64,000 nucleotides of DNA from Brachycybe producta (Eukaryota > Arthropoda > Diplopoda > Playtdesmida > Andrognathidae): the NCBI GenBank assembly GCA_036925085.1, contig JAUPFP010000002.1, forward strand, positions 13,114,100 to 13,178,099, written 5' to 3'. Both the position numbers and the translations under genes were made by a program. A model generated the notes under the pieces. It was given only the letters and a program-made list of their open reading frames with translations. It did not search any database and was not told the DNA's origin. Below are positions 20,396 to 31,225 of the stretch, piece after piece (position 1 is the first letter of the stretch; every line of letters begins with the position of its first letter).

Positions 20396-20660
20396 AATGT
20401 CTTTTAAAAACTAGAAGAGTATCTCAGTCATTTAAAGGGAATTTTCAAGTTGATAAAATTCAAAATAAACTTTTTATGTGTCATTTCGAAAAAGATCAAA
20501 TTTTACGCATTTAGTAATTTATAATTTTTATCTATGAAAAGTTTATTTTAAAAGATCCGTAAGTTATTGAGCTGCACTTCTAGTTTCTAAAACACATCCA
20601 AGTTTTGCTCCTCAAAGACAACATAATAACCAGAGTTCGAGGTTCGTTTACACTTAAGGT
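20396..20660. repeat. Foldback family A copy
   Basis: Left arm AACTAGAAGAGTATCTCAGTC; right arm GAGCTGCACTTCTAGTTTCT with CTAAAACACATCC and an outer AGAGTTCGAGG. The centre retains AAGATCAAATTTTACGCA. Confidence 0.7.
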
Positions 20661-20662
20661 TG

Positions 20663-20992
20663 GATTCTTTTGGTGCATCCGTGAACGGCGACTGTCAGCG
20701 TGACTTGCTTAGTCGCATTCACGACCCACCGTGATTCCTCTGGTGCGACTCGCGACCGAAATAAAACAAGCGTCTCCTGATGCTAGTATCGTCAGTCGTG
20801 TATCAACTTGAATGTTGTTCAGGTAGAAATATAGCAACAAAACAGCAACAACAACAACAACACGCATAAATAAATTCGGCACAAAGACCCATCTATCACC
20901 GCGTCTGCGTCCAACCAGTATAGATGCAAACGAACAGTAGAGACGCCGGTCGCACACTCTGGTCGCCGGTCACATTCGCATCAAAGGAACTG
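20663..20992. repeat. GC-richer foldback, about 330 bp
   Basis: The left end TTCTTTTGGTGCATCCGTG followed by AACGGCGAC pairs imperfectly with the right end GTCGCCGGTCACATTCGCAT and CAAAGGAA. The middle is richer in CG dinucleotides than its surroundings. Not related to families A-D by eye. Confidence 0.5.
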
Positions 20993-21048
20993 CTCAGATA
21001 AAAGAACTACTGAAACCAATCCAGTTGCTGTGAGCAGGCATCTTTCCA

Positions 21049-21956
21049 TTAAGAGCCTAGATACATCGTGTAGTTCACAATTTCTCCGAATGTAGGCGCT
21101 GCGATCGTTGTTGATTGAAAAACGGTTTTTTAACGTTTTTTCTCCCGGTTCAAAGTCACATAATAATTAATAGAAAAATAATTTCGCGTGCTAATCTTAT
21201 AAAAACAAAACATGGTGAAGCCAATAGATTAATGTACGTGCTAATTTTCATGTGATTGTTCTAAGTCGTTTTAATGGGAGTTCTTCAAATGTTTTGGGTG
21301 ACGGTTTTTTGGCCCTATGGGACTTAACATGGAGTTAAAAAAACGAAAGATTTTAAATGTTATTTAAAAATAGAAAGCCCTTTTAAAATTTAGAAAAAGG
21401 AATAATCCTGAAGGCAATAAACACGTGTAAGTACGTGCTAATTTTTCTGATTGCTCTAAATCATTTTTAATAAGAGTTCTCTTAACTTTTGTTGGACGGT
21501 GTTTTAGTCCTATGGGACTTAACATGGAGTTAAAAAACGTACGATTTTAAACGTTATTAAAAAATAGAAGAACCTTTTCAAAATTTATAAAAAGGAAACA
21601 TCGTGAAGCCAATACATGAATGTATGTGCTAATTATTTTGTTATTGTTCTAAATCAGTTTTAACGAGAGTTTTTCAAATGTTTGTGGGACGGTTTTGGGG
21701 CCAATGGGGTTTAACATGGGGTTGAAAAAACGAACGACTTTGAACCTTGTTTAAAAATAGAAGGACCTTTTTAAAAATTATAAAAATCGAGCACGTGAAG
21801 AACAATACTTTTTATTGCATTTTGTGCTTTACTGTATTTTAATTGAGCGATTGTGAGGCGATTTCTTTCAGTTTTAGTAACACTATATAAGAACACTCAT
21901 TTGTCTCGTTGTCGTCTGCTCAAAACAACAAGATGGCGGTGGACCTAGGCTCTTAA
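21049..21956. repeat. Family C terminal-inverted-repeat element, long form
   Basis: Begins TTAAGAGCCTAGATAC and ends GGACCTAGGCTCTTAA, inverted repeats with TTAA at both tips (possibly a TTAA target duplication). Inside are about three diverged tandem units of roughly 190 bases (near 21204, 21403, 21593), each with a GTGCTAATT block, a GGxCCxATGGGxxTTAACATG block and AAAATAGAA. The right end has CACTATATAAGAACACTC and then CAACAAGATGGCGGTG. The short form at 25628 has one unit. Confidence 0.75.
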
Positions 21957-23487
21957 AAAAACAAGACCCTTCAAGGACTCAAGTGGAGCCCAGTATAGAC
22001 AGACGACTTTGATGAGAGACACGATTGTTAATTTTGAGCCATACTGTAATATTTTAAATATTAGAAATGGAATCGAGGGTCGTCTTTTGAATTTCTACAT
22101 TTTAAAAATCATACATATTTTAAAGATGAAATTCAAGAATTCCTAATTTGTTTTTAAAAAGAACCAAACCAAAAATGAGAGGATGGGGAAAATGTAAATT
22201 TTAATAAGAGGGAGGAGGGCTCTCTCTCTTATTTACTAGAATCTCTCTCGAAATATGAATTTTTTATTCTTATTTCCCCCTCCCCTCCTATTTCTACCCC
22301 TTATTCTCGTCTCCTTCCTTCCTTCCTGTCCATTTTTTTTAAAATATAGAATATTATACCATTTGTATGATTTCTTGAAAACGACTTCTTTTTTTTTCTA
22401 AGAGAAGAAGAGATGGAATCCCATTTGAGATTTCAAGAACATAAAAAACTACAAACAAAAAAAAACTGCAGAGAAATAAGAAAAAATCGATAATAAGACA
22501 GAAAAAAAAGGACTAAAAAACACACAGAAAGTAGTAATGTGATACACACATATTTGCATGTAAAGAAAACCTCCGCTGCCGAAAAACCCCCCTTCATGAG
22601 TTTACAAAGAAAAAAAAAACAAATACGACGAAGACGGGACACGGGGACAACAACAAAAACAAAGTCATTTTTTTGTATGTTTTTCATGTCAACTGTCGCA
22701 TCCAATAATAAGAATATTTTAATACAAAACAAACACAAAAAATCTTCCATCTTTTTGTTTAAATTATAAAAAACGCAACTTCAAATGAAGAAACGACAAT
22801 AGGAACTTTTTAAGAACAAACTTCTTTAGAAAACTGTAAACTGTAACTTAAAACTTGTGACGTCAGACGAGTTGACTGAGTGTCATTTTGCCCCCCCCCC
22901 CACCCCCAAAAAAAGGAGTAATGTCCATTTCACATCAAGCTGACAAAACAGAAACTTAAGTCTTTCAAGACAAATTAGCGACAATTCTAAAACATTTTTG
23001 CAACTTTTATCTGCAATTTCACAAATTATTCCATGTCTCAATGTGGACAGTTTAAAAGTCGCCTTCGTGTGTGTCAAAGATTCCCATCCTTCCACAGAAA
23101 ATATATTTGCGACGACAGACCAAACACTTTTGTCGCCCGAAAAGTCTTTCTAAAGTCGCCTGTGTGCCAAAGGCTCTCTTTAAGAACTTTTCTTATCATC
23201 GTTTTAGATGCACTTCACACGGACCCCTTCGTGTCGACCACACAGTAGATGACGAGAACGATCATCGTCACTGTGACGTAAGAAAAACGATGACGGTGGC
23301 TCTCGTGTGAACCACCACTGTGAGTAATGAATGGTCTGTGTTTATGGCGACACAAAAAATGTTCCGTGTGAAGCGACTCTTTAGAACACATCTTTCGTTT
23401 TAACTGCTTCTCTCTCTGCATTTTGACCACAAAAAAAACCCAAACCAAAATGTAAGCAGAACTTGACCAGCAAGTAGTCAAGACACG
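21957..23487. other. Non-coding DNA
   Basis: No gene supported. A CT-rich/TC-rich tract lies at 22215-22330. Open frames of 76-105 codons at 22433-22769 are K/N/F-rich shadows of A/T runs. The patch at 23040-23400 is unusually rich in GTCG, CGAC and GTGTG, but I see no coding signal. Confidence 0.45.
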
Positions 23488-23683
23488 CAGTTAGAAATCG
23501 GGGAGAACTTCAGTTGGCTCCGCCCTTGTTATGACGACCGACAACTTCTAATTGGCTGGTTATGTAGTCTGAGGTCACATGCTCCGCCCTTTTCAACGTC
23601 GAACCACACAACAAACCAATAAGAAGTTGCCGGTCGTCATAACAAGGGCGGAGCCAACTGAAGTTCTCCCCGATTTCTAACTG
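23488..23683. repeat. Foldback family B copy 1
   Basis: Outer arms CAGTTAGAAATCGGGGAGAA and its reverse complement enclose GGCTCCGCCC and GGGCGGAGCC in opposite orientation, so each end carries a GC box. The arms also pair over GACGACCG and CGGTCGTC. The centre has AGGTCACATGCTCCGCCC. Confidence 0.8.
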
Positions 23684-24596
23684 CCTGTGTAGTCCAGTGG
23701 TTTTCTAGCTTACAAATGTTATTACTGACTGAGTGACCCATTGAAATACACCTGTAATAACCCTTAAACCCCTTTTTAATTAAACAAGTGGGGTAAACGA
23801 ACTCCCCCTTTTTTTTGGCCACTCATTGTTTCCACCCCCCCCCCCCCTCCATCACCATATGGGTTAAAACTCCTCCTAACTTTAACATTCATTTAAAAGC
23901 CCTTAATTAAATAAATAAAAACATGTCTTTCAGGATTCATAATTGAAAACACGAACCTTGAAAAAAAAAAAAAAAGTTTCAATTGTTAAAGAAACTTTTT
24001 TTTTCTTCAATTCTGACGTAAAAACGTGTAGTGACTTCCCTCCTTCCTTTTGAAATGGCCATTTTCTCTCTCTCTCTCTAACCGCCTCCTCCTCCTCCTC
24101 CATTTTAACAACAAAAAAGCCGTTCTTAAGAGTTAATTTTTGCAGTAATTGTGTTTCCATGTGGTCAACAAAAAAGCGCACAACAACAACAACAATGGAG
24201 TAGACACACATCAAAATAAACAAACATTGGACAAAACCAATTGTTTGACTTTGGAATGCAAAAAAAAAAAACAGAAGATGAAAATGTGTGTTTCTAGTTC
24301 AACAGCCTCCTCATTCACACCGAAATAACTAACAATTATTTAATTAATTAAGGTGCCTTATTAAAAATTAAAACAGGTTGCTGCTGTTAAGACATTTAAA
24401 AGTGAACTCTAACCTTTTTTTTTTGGGTTAACTTATTATTGTCCACTGCTTAATACAACTTCAAGTTCATAACTTTAATTATGTATTCAGTTCACACGTA
24501 GAGGACACTTAATAAAGCACATGGGTCAATCAGTTAACTTCTCCAAAAGCTTAGCTCTCACTCAGCCCATGGACGACTGAGTTCTGAGTTTGAGAC
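23684..24596. other. Non-coding DNA
   Basis: No gene supported. C, A, T and CTC simple repeats occur. A 97-codon minus-strand frame at 23930-24223 spans homopolymers and microsatellites and is not credible. Confidence 0.45.
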
Positions 24597-24790
24597 ACAG
24601 GCAATTGTGCCCAACATTAAAATTTTATTGGCTCCGCCCTTTTATGAGCGTCAGACCAAATATCAACTAATTAGAAATTGAAAAGCGCGGGGCATGTGAC
24701 GTCAGACCAAATAACAAACCAATTAGAAATTGATGACGCTCATGAAAGGGCGGAGCCAATAAAATTTTAATGTTGGGCACAATTGCCTGT
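24597..24790. repeat. Foldback family B copy 2
   Basis: Outer arms ACAGGCAATTGTGCCCAACA and TGTTGGGCACAATTGCCTGT are exact reverse complements. Inside are GGCTCCGCCCTTTTATGAGC with its partner GGGCGGAGCC, and a CRE-like TGACGTCAG near the middle. The outer arm differs from copy 1 but matches copy 5. Confidence 0.85.
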
Positions 24791-24819
24791 TTGGGACTTT
24801 GTTTAATTTGGCTGAAAAT

Positions 24820-24955
24820 TTGGCGCCAATTAGAAATTGCCGTCCCTTATAAAAGGACGGGCATGTGACATCAGACCAAGATTAGAAATTGATGACGATC
24901 ATAAAAGGGCGGGACAAACGAAATCTTAGTGCTGGGCAGCACTGTCTGTCTTATT
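24820..24955. repeat. Foldback family B copy 3, diverged
   Basis: AATTAGAAATTGCCGTCCC and TATAAAAGGACGGGCATGTG are followed by CATAAAAGGGCGGGACAAAC. The GC box is changed at one arm and pairing is poorer, so this looks like an older copy. Confidence 0.55.
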
Positions 24956-24957
24956 CA

Positions 24958-25135
24958 GACAGGCGATTAGAAAACGGGATAAACAGTCGTTTGCTCCGCC
25001 CTTTTTATGACGAACGCAACCTATCTAATTGGTTTGTTGTGACGTCAGACTACATAACCAACCAATTAGAAGTTACCGTTCGTTATAAAAAGGGCGGAGC
25101 CAACGTCTGTTTATCCCGTTTTCTAATCGCTTGTC
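24958..25135. repeat. Foldback family B copy 4
   Basis: Arms GACAGGCGATTAGAAAACGG and CCGTTTTCTAATCGCTTGTC pair with one or two mismatches. Inner parts are TTGCTCCGCCC and GGGCGGAGCCAA, with TGTGACGTCAGAC at the centre. Confidence 0.8.
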
Positions 25136-25627
25136 TTATTCCGTGCCACAACCATCTTGTTGGCTTGTGGGGGGCCTCACAAAATCTTTCAAAAACTCAA
25201 TTTTCATTGGCTTTGTGAGCCTGGTAGCCAGGCTCACTATAAATAGCCTTTTTTGGAGGCTAATAATAAGCTCGGCCTTAATTATTTCTTATAATTGCAG
25301 TCAAACTTTTCACCTTTTTATTAAAACTTTTTTCTTTCAACATTTTGAAAATTGTAAATTTAAGAAACAAAAAGTTCGGTAGAAGTTTCGCAAAACTCTG
25401 TTCTTGATTTTCCGCATTTTTTACAAAAGAAAAAGAGCTCACATAATAATAATTATATATATACACTGTATTATGCCAGGTCTGTGGGGGTATCTATCTG
25501 TCTCTGAAGTAACGCTGTACAACTATTGAAGCATGTCGAAATTTATATAAATTTGAATAAATGAACGGCTTTTTTTTCTTAAGGTCAACTATATGTTGCG
25601 CTCTCCCCATCCAAGAACCCCATGATA
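25136..25627. other. Non-coding DNA
   Basis: No gene seen. It contains a short hairpin, GAGCCTGGTAGCCAGGCTC, near 25217. Confidence 0.45.
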
Positions 25628-26147
25628 TTAAGAGGCTAGATACATCGTTTAATTCGAAATTTCTCCGAATGTAGGCGCTGCGATCGTTGTTGATTGAAAA
25701 ACGGTTTTTTAACGATTTTTCTCTCGGTTCGAAGTCACATAATAATTAATTGAAAAATAATTTCGCGTGCTAATCTTATAAAAAGGAAACATCGTGAAGC
25801 CAATACATGAATGTATGTGCTAATTATTTTGTTATTGTTCTAAATCAGTTTTAACGAGAGTTTTTCAAATGTTTGTGGGATGGTTTTTGATCCTATGGGA
25901 TTTAACATGGGGTTGAAAAAACGAACGACTTTGAACGTTGTTTAAAAATAGAAGGACCTTTTTAAAAATTATATAAATCGAGCACGTGAAGAACAATACT
26001 TTTTATTGCATTTTGTGCTTTACTGTGTTTTAATTGAGCGATTGTGAGGCGATTTCTTTCAGTTTTAGTAACACTATATAAGAACACTCATTTGTCTCGT
26101 TGTCGTCTGCTCAAAACAACAAGATGGCGGTGTACCTAGGCTCTTAA
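25628..26147. repeat. Family C element, short form
   Basis: Begins TTAAGAGGCTAGATACATCG and ends TGTACCTAGGCTCTTAA. About 140 bases at the left and 170 at the right closely match the long form at 21049. Only one internal unit is present, most like the long form's third unit. The right end repeats CACTATATAAGAACACTC and AACAAGATGGCGGTG. Confidence 0.75.
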
Positions 26148-26359
26148 ATTGAAGAGGGGGAAAAGGTTGGAAAGTGTAGAGGGGAGAGAGAAAAGTGGAG
26201 AGGAAAAAGGGGAAGGGGTGACTGAAATTGAAATGAAAAAGAGTAAAAAAGGAACAAACGACGCGCATGCGCACACCAGAGAAAATGAAAAACTCATTTT
26301 CTCTTTCAAATATAAAAAAGGGGAGGGGATAATAGTAGCAAAATTGAACTACAGTTTAT

Positions 26360-26503
26360 CACAGGCAATTGTGCCCAGCATTAGGATTTCTTTTGCTCCG
26401 CCCTTTTATGAACGTCATCAATTTCTAATTGGTTTGTTACTTGGTCTGACGTCATAAAAGGGCGGAGGAAAAGGAATTCTAATGCTGGGCACAATTGCCT
26501 GTG
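26360..26503. repeat. Foldback family B copy 5
   Basis: Arms CACAGGCAATTGTGCCCAGC and GCTGGGCACAATTGCCTGTG are exact reverse complements, 20 bases each. Pairing continues through TTTGCTCCGCCCTTTTATGA with minor changes. CTGACGTCAT lies inside the right half. Confidence 0.85.
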
Positions 26504-27489
26504 AATTTTGCTCCCGTCATTTATGACGGGTTACCCCACTAGTAATAATAATAATAAAACAAACTTTTGTTCATTGATCTTTTAATTTAACAAAATGAAT
26601 CATAAAAATGATTTCATTTTAACAAAAGAACAGATTTTTTGGTCTCATAAATGATCCCTAATATAAAAAAAAAACACAAAAGGTTTATTTTAAGTTCTCC
26701 CCCTTCAAACACAAAGAAAAATGTCTCCTAACGCCATTTACCCCTTTTTTGTTTGCCTCATTTACCCCCAAGAATAATAACCCACCTTAGAAAAGAAGCA
26801 AGAAATATCTTTAATGTATCTTAAAAGCAAACCTCATAATAAAAATTCGTTATTTACTTAATGTATTATATATTATGGGAATAAAAAAAGACGAATAAAT
26901 GGAGGCAAACACAAATAAAAGACTAGAACAGTAAAAAAAAATATGGAGGATAAAAATGGATCAATGTTATGATAAAATACGGCCACCCTTCATATTGAAA
27001 GAGAGGAGGGGGTCATAAAAATGGCCGCCCCCCCCCCTTTATCCCCTTAAGGGCCACCCTTTTAACTTAAGAGTTTTCTGAAGGAGAAAAAAAAGAATAA
27101 ACACACAACAACAATGACCGTTACAATCGATTAGGCGAAACAGCACTTTTTTCTTCCAAAATATTGACTTTTTATATATATTTCTTATTGTGTGTATTGG
27201 ACGCACAATTTAAACAAAAAATAAACGCTTCAAGGGACAAAATGGTAAGGAAAAAAAATAATATTTATAGGTTTTGCGATTCCATTTTTATGAAAAGAAA
27301 ATTCATAAAAAAAAACACACAACAAAAACTTCTTTTTCCGGAGAAAAAACTTTTTCCGAAAAGAACTTTTCCCCTGTTCGATGGCAATCCCTCAATACAT
27401 CTCTCTTTTAGGCCCAAATTCAAGAAGGAAATTTCCCCCCTTTTTTGAATTCTGATTATTCTGATTATTTTGTTGTTTTCGAAATCAAA
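26504..27489. other. Non-coding DNA
   Basis: No gene seen. Composition is very A-rich or C-rich in turn. A 94-codon frame at 27164-27448 is Lys/Phe-rich and unsupported. Confidence 0.45.
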
Positions 27490-27760
27490 ATCAAAATAAA
27501 AACTAGAAAGTATTTTAGAAAACTAGAATAGGTAGCTCAATCACTTAACCAGGTATTTTTCATGTTTAGATATCTTTCAAAATAAACTTTTTTATAATAG
27601 ACTTGAAATTAAAAATTGTTGTTTGCTTAAAAAGTTGGATCATTTTCTATAATTCATATATATAAAAAGTTTAATTTGAAAGATATATCTAAACATGAAA
27701 ATATTCTTAAAGTGATTAAGTTACCCTTCCAGTTTCTAAAATGTTTAAAAAAATTTTAAA
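27490..27760. repeat. Foldback family A copy
   Basis: Left arm AACTAGAATAGGTAGCTCAATC with ATATCTTTCAAAATAAAC; right arm GAAAGATATATCTAAACATG and GTGATTAAGTTACCCTTCC. The second arm is more diverged than the first. Confidence 0.7.
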
Positions 27761-27769
27761 TCGGACTAT

Positions 27770-27910
27770 TCTGTCTTTCAGAAGACCAAAATTGACAAAA
27801 ACTAGAAGGTGTTTTAGAAACTAGAAGGGGTAGCTCAATCACTTAATGAGCTATTTTCATGTTTAGGTATCTTTCAAAATGAACTTTTTACAGACAAACA
27901 GGAACAGCTT
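27770..27910. repeat. Foldback family A left arm only
   Basis: CTGTCTTTCAGAAGACCAAA, AACTAGAAGGGGTAGCTCAA and CTTTCAAAATGAACTTTTTA are followed by unrelated T-rich sequence. It lies directly after the previous copy in the same orientation. Confidence 0.6.
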
Positions 27911-28361
27911 CTTGTTTTTTTAACCCCGGAATTTCCTTTCGTTGTCACCAGAAAATGACATTTTTTTGTGTCATTTTCTTTGGCTTTTTTTTAAATAAAT
28001 AAAGATGCCCTTTATATATAAAAAAAATTGTATTGTTCTTTTTATATTTCTGAAATCTGGACACAAAAAAAAACTGGGGCTTCTGAAACACAATGAAGAG
28101 TGTCGGGAGGGGGGGGGATACCGAAGCCCCCATCATCATTTTAACTGAAGTCAATCAGAAGAACCGACGAAATGATGAAAAAAGGGAAGAAAAAAGAAAA
28201 TCTTATTTTCTGTTGTTATCTTTCAACTTAATCGATGGAAAAAAGGCTCAAACACATTGAGAGATATAAAGGGGGATAAAAAAGGGGATTCTTATTTAAG
28301 GGGGACACCCCAACCCACCCTCGTTAGTGACATTATGTCACCAAAACCTAAAACAAACCAT

Positions 28362-29212
28362 TAGGGCTCGGATTTATATGCAATTTCAAGCAAATGTTTC
28401 TCAATCCGTGGGCCAATTGTAAATCAATCACCATCATACTTAGAAAAACTGCAATTATGGCTTTTTTTCTAATCAAAAAGGCTGGTTAGAGGCTAGAACT
28501 CTTAATTAATAACTGATAATAACCAGACCTTTAGCCTCTAATCAGCCTTTTTTTATTAGAAAAAAACACATAATTGCAGTTACTCTACTGATGATGATTA
28601 AGCATGTAAGGCATGTATTTTTTTTTTCAGCCAAAAGAACATGGTTAGAGGCTATTAGTTTATTCGGAGCAAAAATAGTTTTAGGTACTAGTTTGACCTT
28701 TAACCTTTAGACAAGGCGCATATACCTAGTACACACAGCTGATAATTTAAATGCATTTAAATAATAAACGTGTTCTACAGAGCCCCGTGAAGGGCAAACG
28801 AACAATATGTCGAATGCAATTTAATTCAGTTAATAATCTGAAAATAAATTCACCTAAACACATTTAATTTGAATTCATTTAACTCACACGTGAATTAAAT
28901 GAATTCAATTTAAATGTGTTTATGTGAATTATATTATATTTAAGTATTAACTCTATAATTTCAGATTATTAACTGAATAAATTGAATTCGGCAACATATT
29001 GTTTGTTTGTCCTTCACAGGGCTCTGTAGAACATGTTTATTATTTAAATGCATTTAAATTAAAATTATCAGGGGTGAGTACTAGGTATTAGAATGTAAAT
29101 CGTATTTTTCTGGTTGTCCTTTATGATGACGATTACGTCACAATTGGCACTTGAGCCACAGATTGAGAACCATTCGTGCTTGATATTGGCATATAAATCC
29201 GAACCCTGATAT
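28362..29212. repeat. Nested foldback complex (family E host with internal elements)
   Basis: The outer arms AGGGCTCGGATTTATATGCA and GCATATAAATCCGAACCCT pair across 850 bases, with TTCTCAATCCGTGGGCC matching GAGCCACAGATTGAGAA just inside. Within lie a smaller palindrome at about 28448-28582 (CTGCAATTATGGCTTTTT against AATTGCAGT, plus GGTTAGAGGCTA against TAGCCTCTAATC) and the family D foldback at 28723-29088. Confidence 0.6.
28723..29088. repeat. Foldback family D, long near-perfect copy
   Basis: TACCTAGTAC at the left tip and GTACTAGGTA at the right tip. The 366 bases fold on themselves almost end to end: TTTAAATGCATTTAAATAAT, ACAGAGCCCCGTGAAGG, TTCAGTTAATAATCTGAAA and ACACATTTAATTTGAATTC all have right-hand partners. 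The turn is near ACTCACACGTGAATT at about 28883-28897. Confidence 0.8.
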
Positions 29213-29968
29213 AATCACTCATCTTTTCAAGAAAAGAGGAATTTCTTTCCCCTCCCTCCCTCCCTCCCCCCATACATATCATCCAGAAAGTAAAAAACTG
29301 TTTCTGACACTAATTTTCAAAAAAAAAAAAGGAAATTTATGTAACAGAAGAAGACGAAGATTCGATTTGCATCTATCTCTCAATAAAAAACTAGAAGAGT
29401 GAAAAAAAAGAGAGAAAAATATGAAATAATAATATTTCAAATAAATATATACAGAAGAAATATTAAAGAATTCTCTCTCTCCTTCTTTCCTCCTCCTCCT
29501 CCTCCTCCTGGTGGTGTTTTTTTCATTCTTTGTATATTTATTGTGTTTGTATTTGATCGTAAAATGTTTTATTACGAAATAAAGAGGCTGTTTTTATGAC
29601 CGAGAAAAAGCGGGAAAAAAACCGGGAGAGGGGAAAACAGAAGCCCATTTTCCCACCTCCTCCTCCTCCTCCTCAGGCTCACCCAACTTAGACCCCCTTA
29701 AACAAAAATAACCCCTTAAACTCGTCATCGCCTGCTTTAATATATGCGGAAAAAAAGGGGATTGGAAGAAGAAGAAGGTTAGGGGAATTTGCCATTTGCA
29801 GAAAAACTGAACCCAATTTATAACAGAAAGACAGAGAGAGAAAAAAATCCCCCATAAAAATGATGGATTACATTTCCCCCCCCCCCCCTTTTAAAACGGC
29901 TCTTTCTGTGGCACTTTCAAGCTTGTAGAAATCAACACCAGGGGGCGTATGTTAAAAGGAATTCTCAT
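29213..29968. other. Non-coding DNA
   Basis: No gene seen. It contains CTC/CCT simple repeats (29495-29510, 29657-29674) and a C run at 29876-29888. Confidence 0.45.
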
Positions 29969-30310
29969 AAGATTTCGCATTTTACACTTTTAAAGTGTAA
30001 AATGCGAAATCTTGAATCTCTTCATTATTCTATCATTCAGGTGCAAAATGAAGAGAAACTAATTAAAAAACTAGAAGGGTAGCAAACACCATCACTTAAT
30101 AAGTTGATATCTTTCAAAATAAACTTTTTATGTCAGTTTAAAAATCACATAACTTTTAAGCAGACAATATTTTTTTAAATTTTGATTATTATAAAAAATT
30201 TATTTTGAAAGATGAAAATTATGCTAACTACATTTTTAGTTTCTAATTAAAAGTTTTCTTTTAATTAAGTGAAAAAGACAGGATAATTAAGACTTCGAGA
30301 AGATCTCTCG
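29969..30310. repeat. Foldback family A copy with a perfect palindrome at its edge
   Basis: Positions 29969-30013 form a perfect 22-bp inverted repeat (AAGATTTCGCATTTTACACT and its complement) around one base. The family A left arm follows (GCAAAATGAAGAGAAACT, AACTAGAAGGGTAGC, GATATCTTTCAAAATAAAC). The right arm is degraded, keeping TTATTTTGAAAGATG and TTTTTAGTTTCTAATTA. Confidence 0.65.
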
Positions 30311-30469
30311 TTTATATTTTAAAACCACCTTAATGACATTTTTCAAAATGAACTAAAACGTTCATTTTGAAAAATGTCATTAAGACGACCCCTAAATGCA
30401 TTCATTTTCATCTTTTTCAAAAATCAGTAAAACGTTCATTTTGAAAAATATCATCACAACGTTTATTTT

Positions 30470-30684
30470 ACACAGGCAATTAGAAATCGGGACGAACAGA
30501 AGTTGGCCCCGCCCGTTTTTATGACGACTGGCAACTTCTAATTGGTTGGTTATGTAGTCTGACGTCACATGCTCCGCCCTTTTCAACTTCGAACCACACA
30601 ACGAACCAATTAGAAGTTGCCGTTCGTCATAAAAAGGGCGGAACCAACTGAAGTTCTCTCCTATTTCTAGAACTGTCTATTTTA
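30470..30684. repeat. Foldback family B copy 6
   Basis: ACACAGGCAATTAGAAATCG at the left; AGGGCGGAACCAACTGAAGT and CCTATTTCTAGAACTGTCT at the right. The internal GTCTGACGTCACATGCTCCG and TTCAACTTCGAACCACACAA match copy 1 closely, so 1 and 6 form one subfamily. Confidence 0.75.
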
Positions 30685-30861
30685 CGCATATATATTCCTT
30701 TTACCCTTCTAGTCTCTAAAAATTACTTATGAAGTTATGAGTAGGAAAGGATTATATGGCTCTATATGACCATTTCGCACGACGACGACGACGACGAGGG
30801 GGGGTTGAAGGTTGAGACTTAAGTGTCTTAAGATCGTAACAAGAGCCTCTATTCGTCGCAT

Positions 30862-31060
30862 TAAAAAATCATATCTTATGATGTCATTCCTTGTGCGTTA
30901 TTATTTTATGACAATTCATTTTATCATGCTGTCAATATCAGTATAATAATTGTCATAATACAGTAATAATTTCTAATTTGTTTTTTGTGATGTTATGAGC
31001 TAGATATGACAATTTTTACTATCATATGATAGTTATATTTTGTAATGAAGCCCACTATTA
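30862..31060. repeat. Family F repeat, diverged copy
   Basis: Shares ordered blocks with 38812-39050: CTTGTGCGTTATTATTTTAT, TGTCATAATACxxTAATxxTTT, GATGTTATGAGCTAGATATG, and a TGTAATGA end. Imperfect terminal inverted repeats; no coding capacity. Confidence 0.5.
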
Positions 31061-31092
31061 CTCAATACATCAAAGGTAAGCAACGTAAAAGG

Positions 31093-31225
31093 CATCTGTA
31101 GACAGCTTCAGAATTTCTTTGGCTCCGCCCTTTTATGAGCGTCAGACCAAGTAACAAACCAATTAGAAATTGATGACGTTCATAAAAGGGCGGAGCCAAA
31201 GAAATTCTGAAGCTGTCTACAGATG
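31093..31225. repeat. Foldback family B copy 7
   Basis: The arms CATCTGTAGACAGCTTCAGA and TCTGAAGCTGTCTACAGATG are perfect complements, followed by perfect pairing of ATTTCTTTGGCTCCGCCC. The core matches the other copies but the outermost 20 bases are different from all of them. Confidence 0.85.

Noticed and set aside
21933..21955. Mini-ORF MAVDLGS at the right end of family C elements
   Set aside because: Seven codons ending in the inverted repeat; more likely chance, although the AAGATGGCGG motif itself is noted.
24550..24600. Possible tRNA-like sequence before family B copy 2
   Set aside because: The A-box candidate lacks the terminal GG and no B box follows at a suitable distance.
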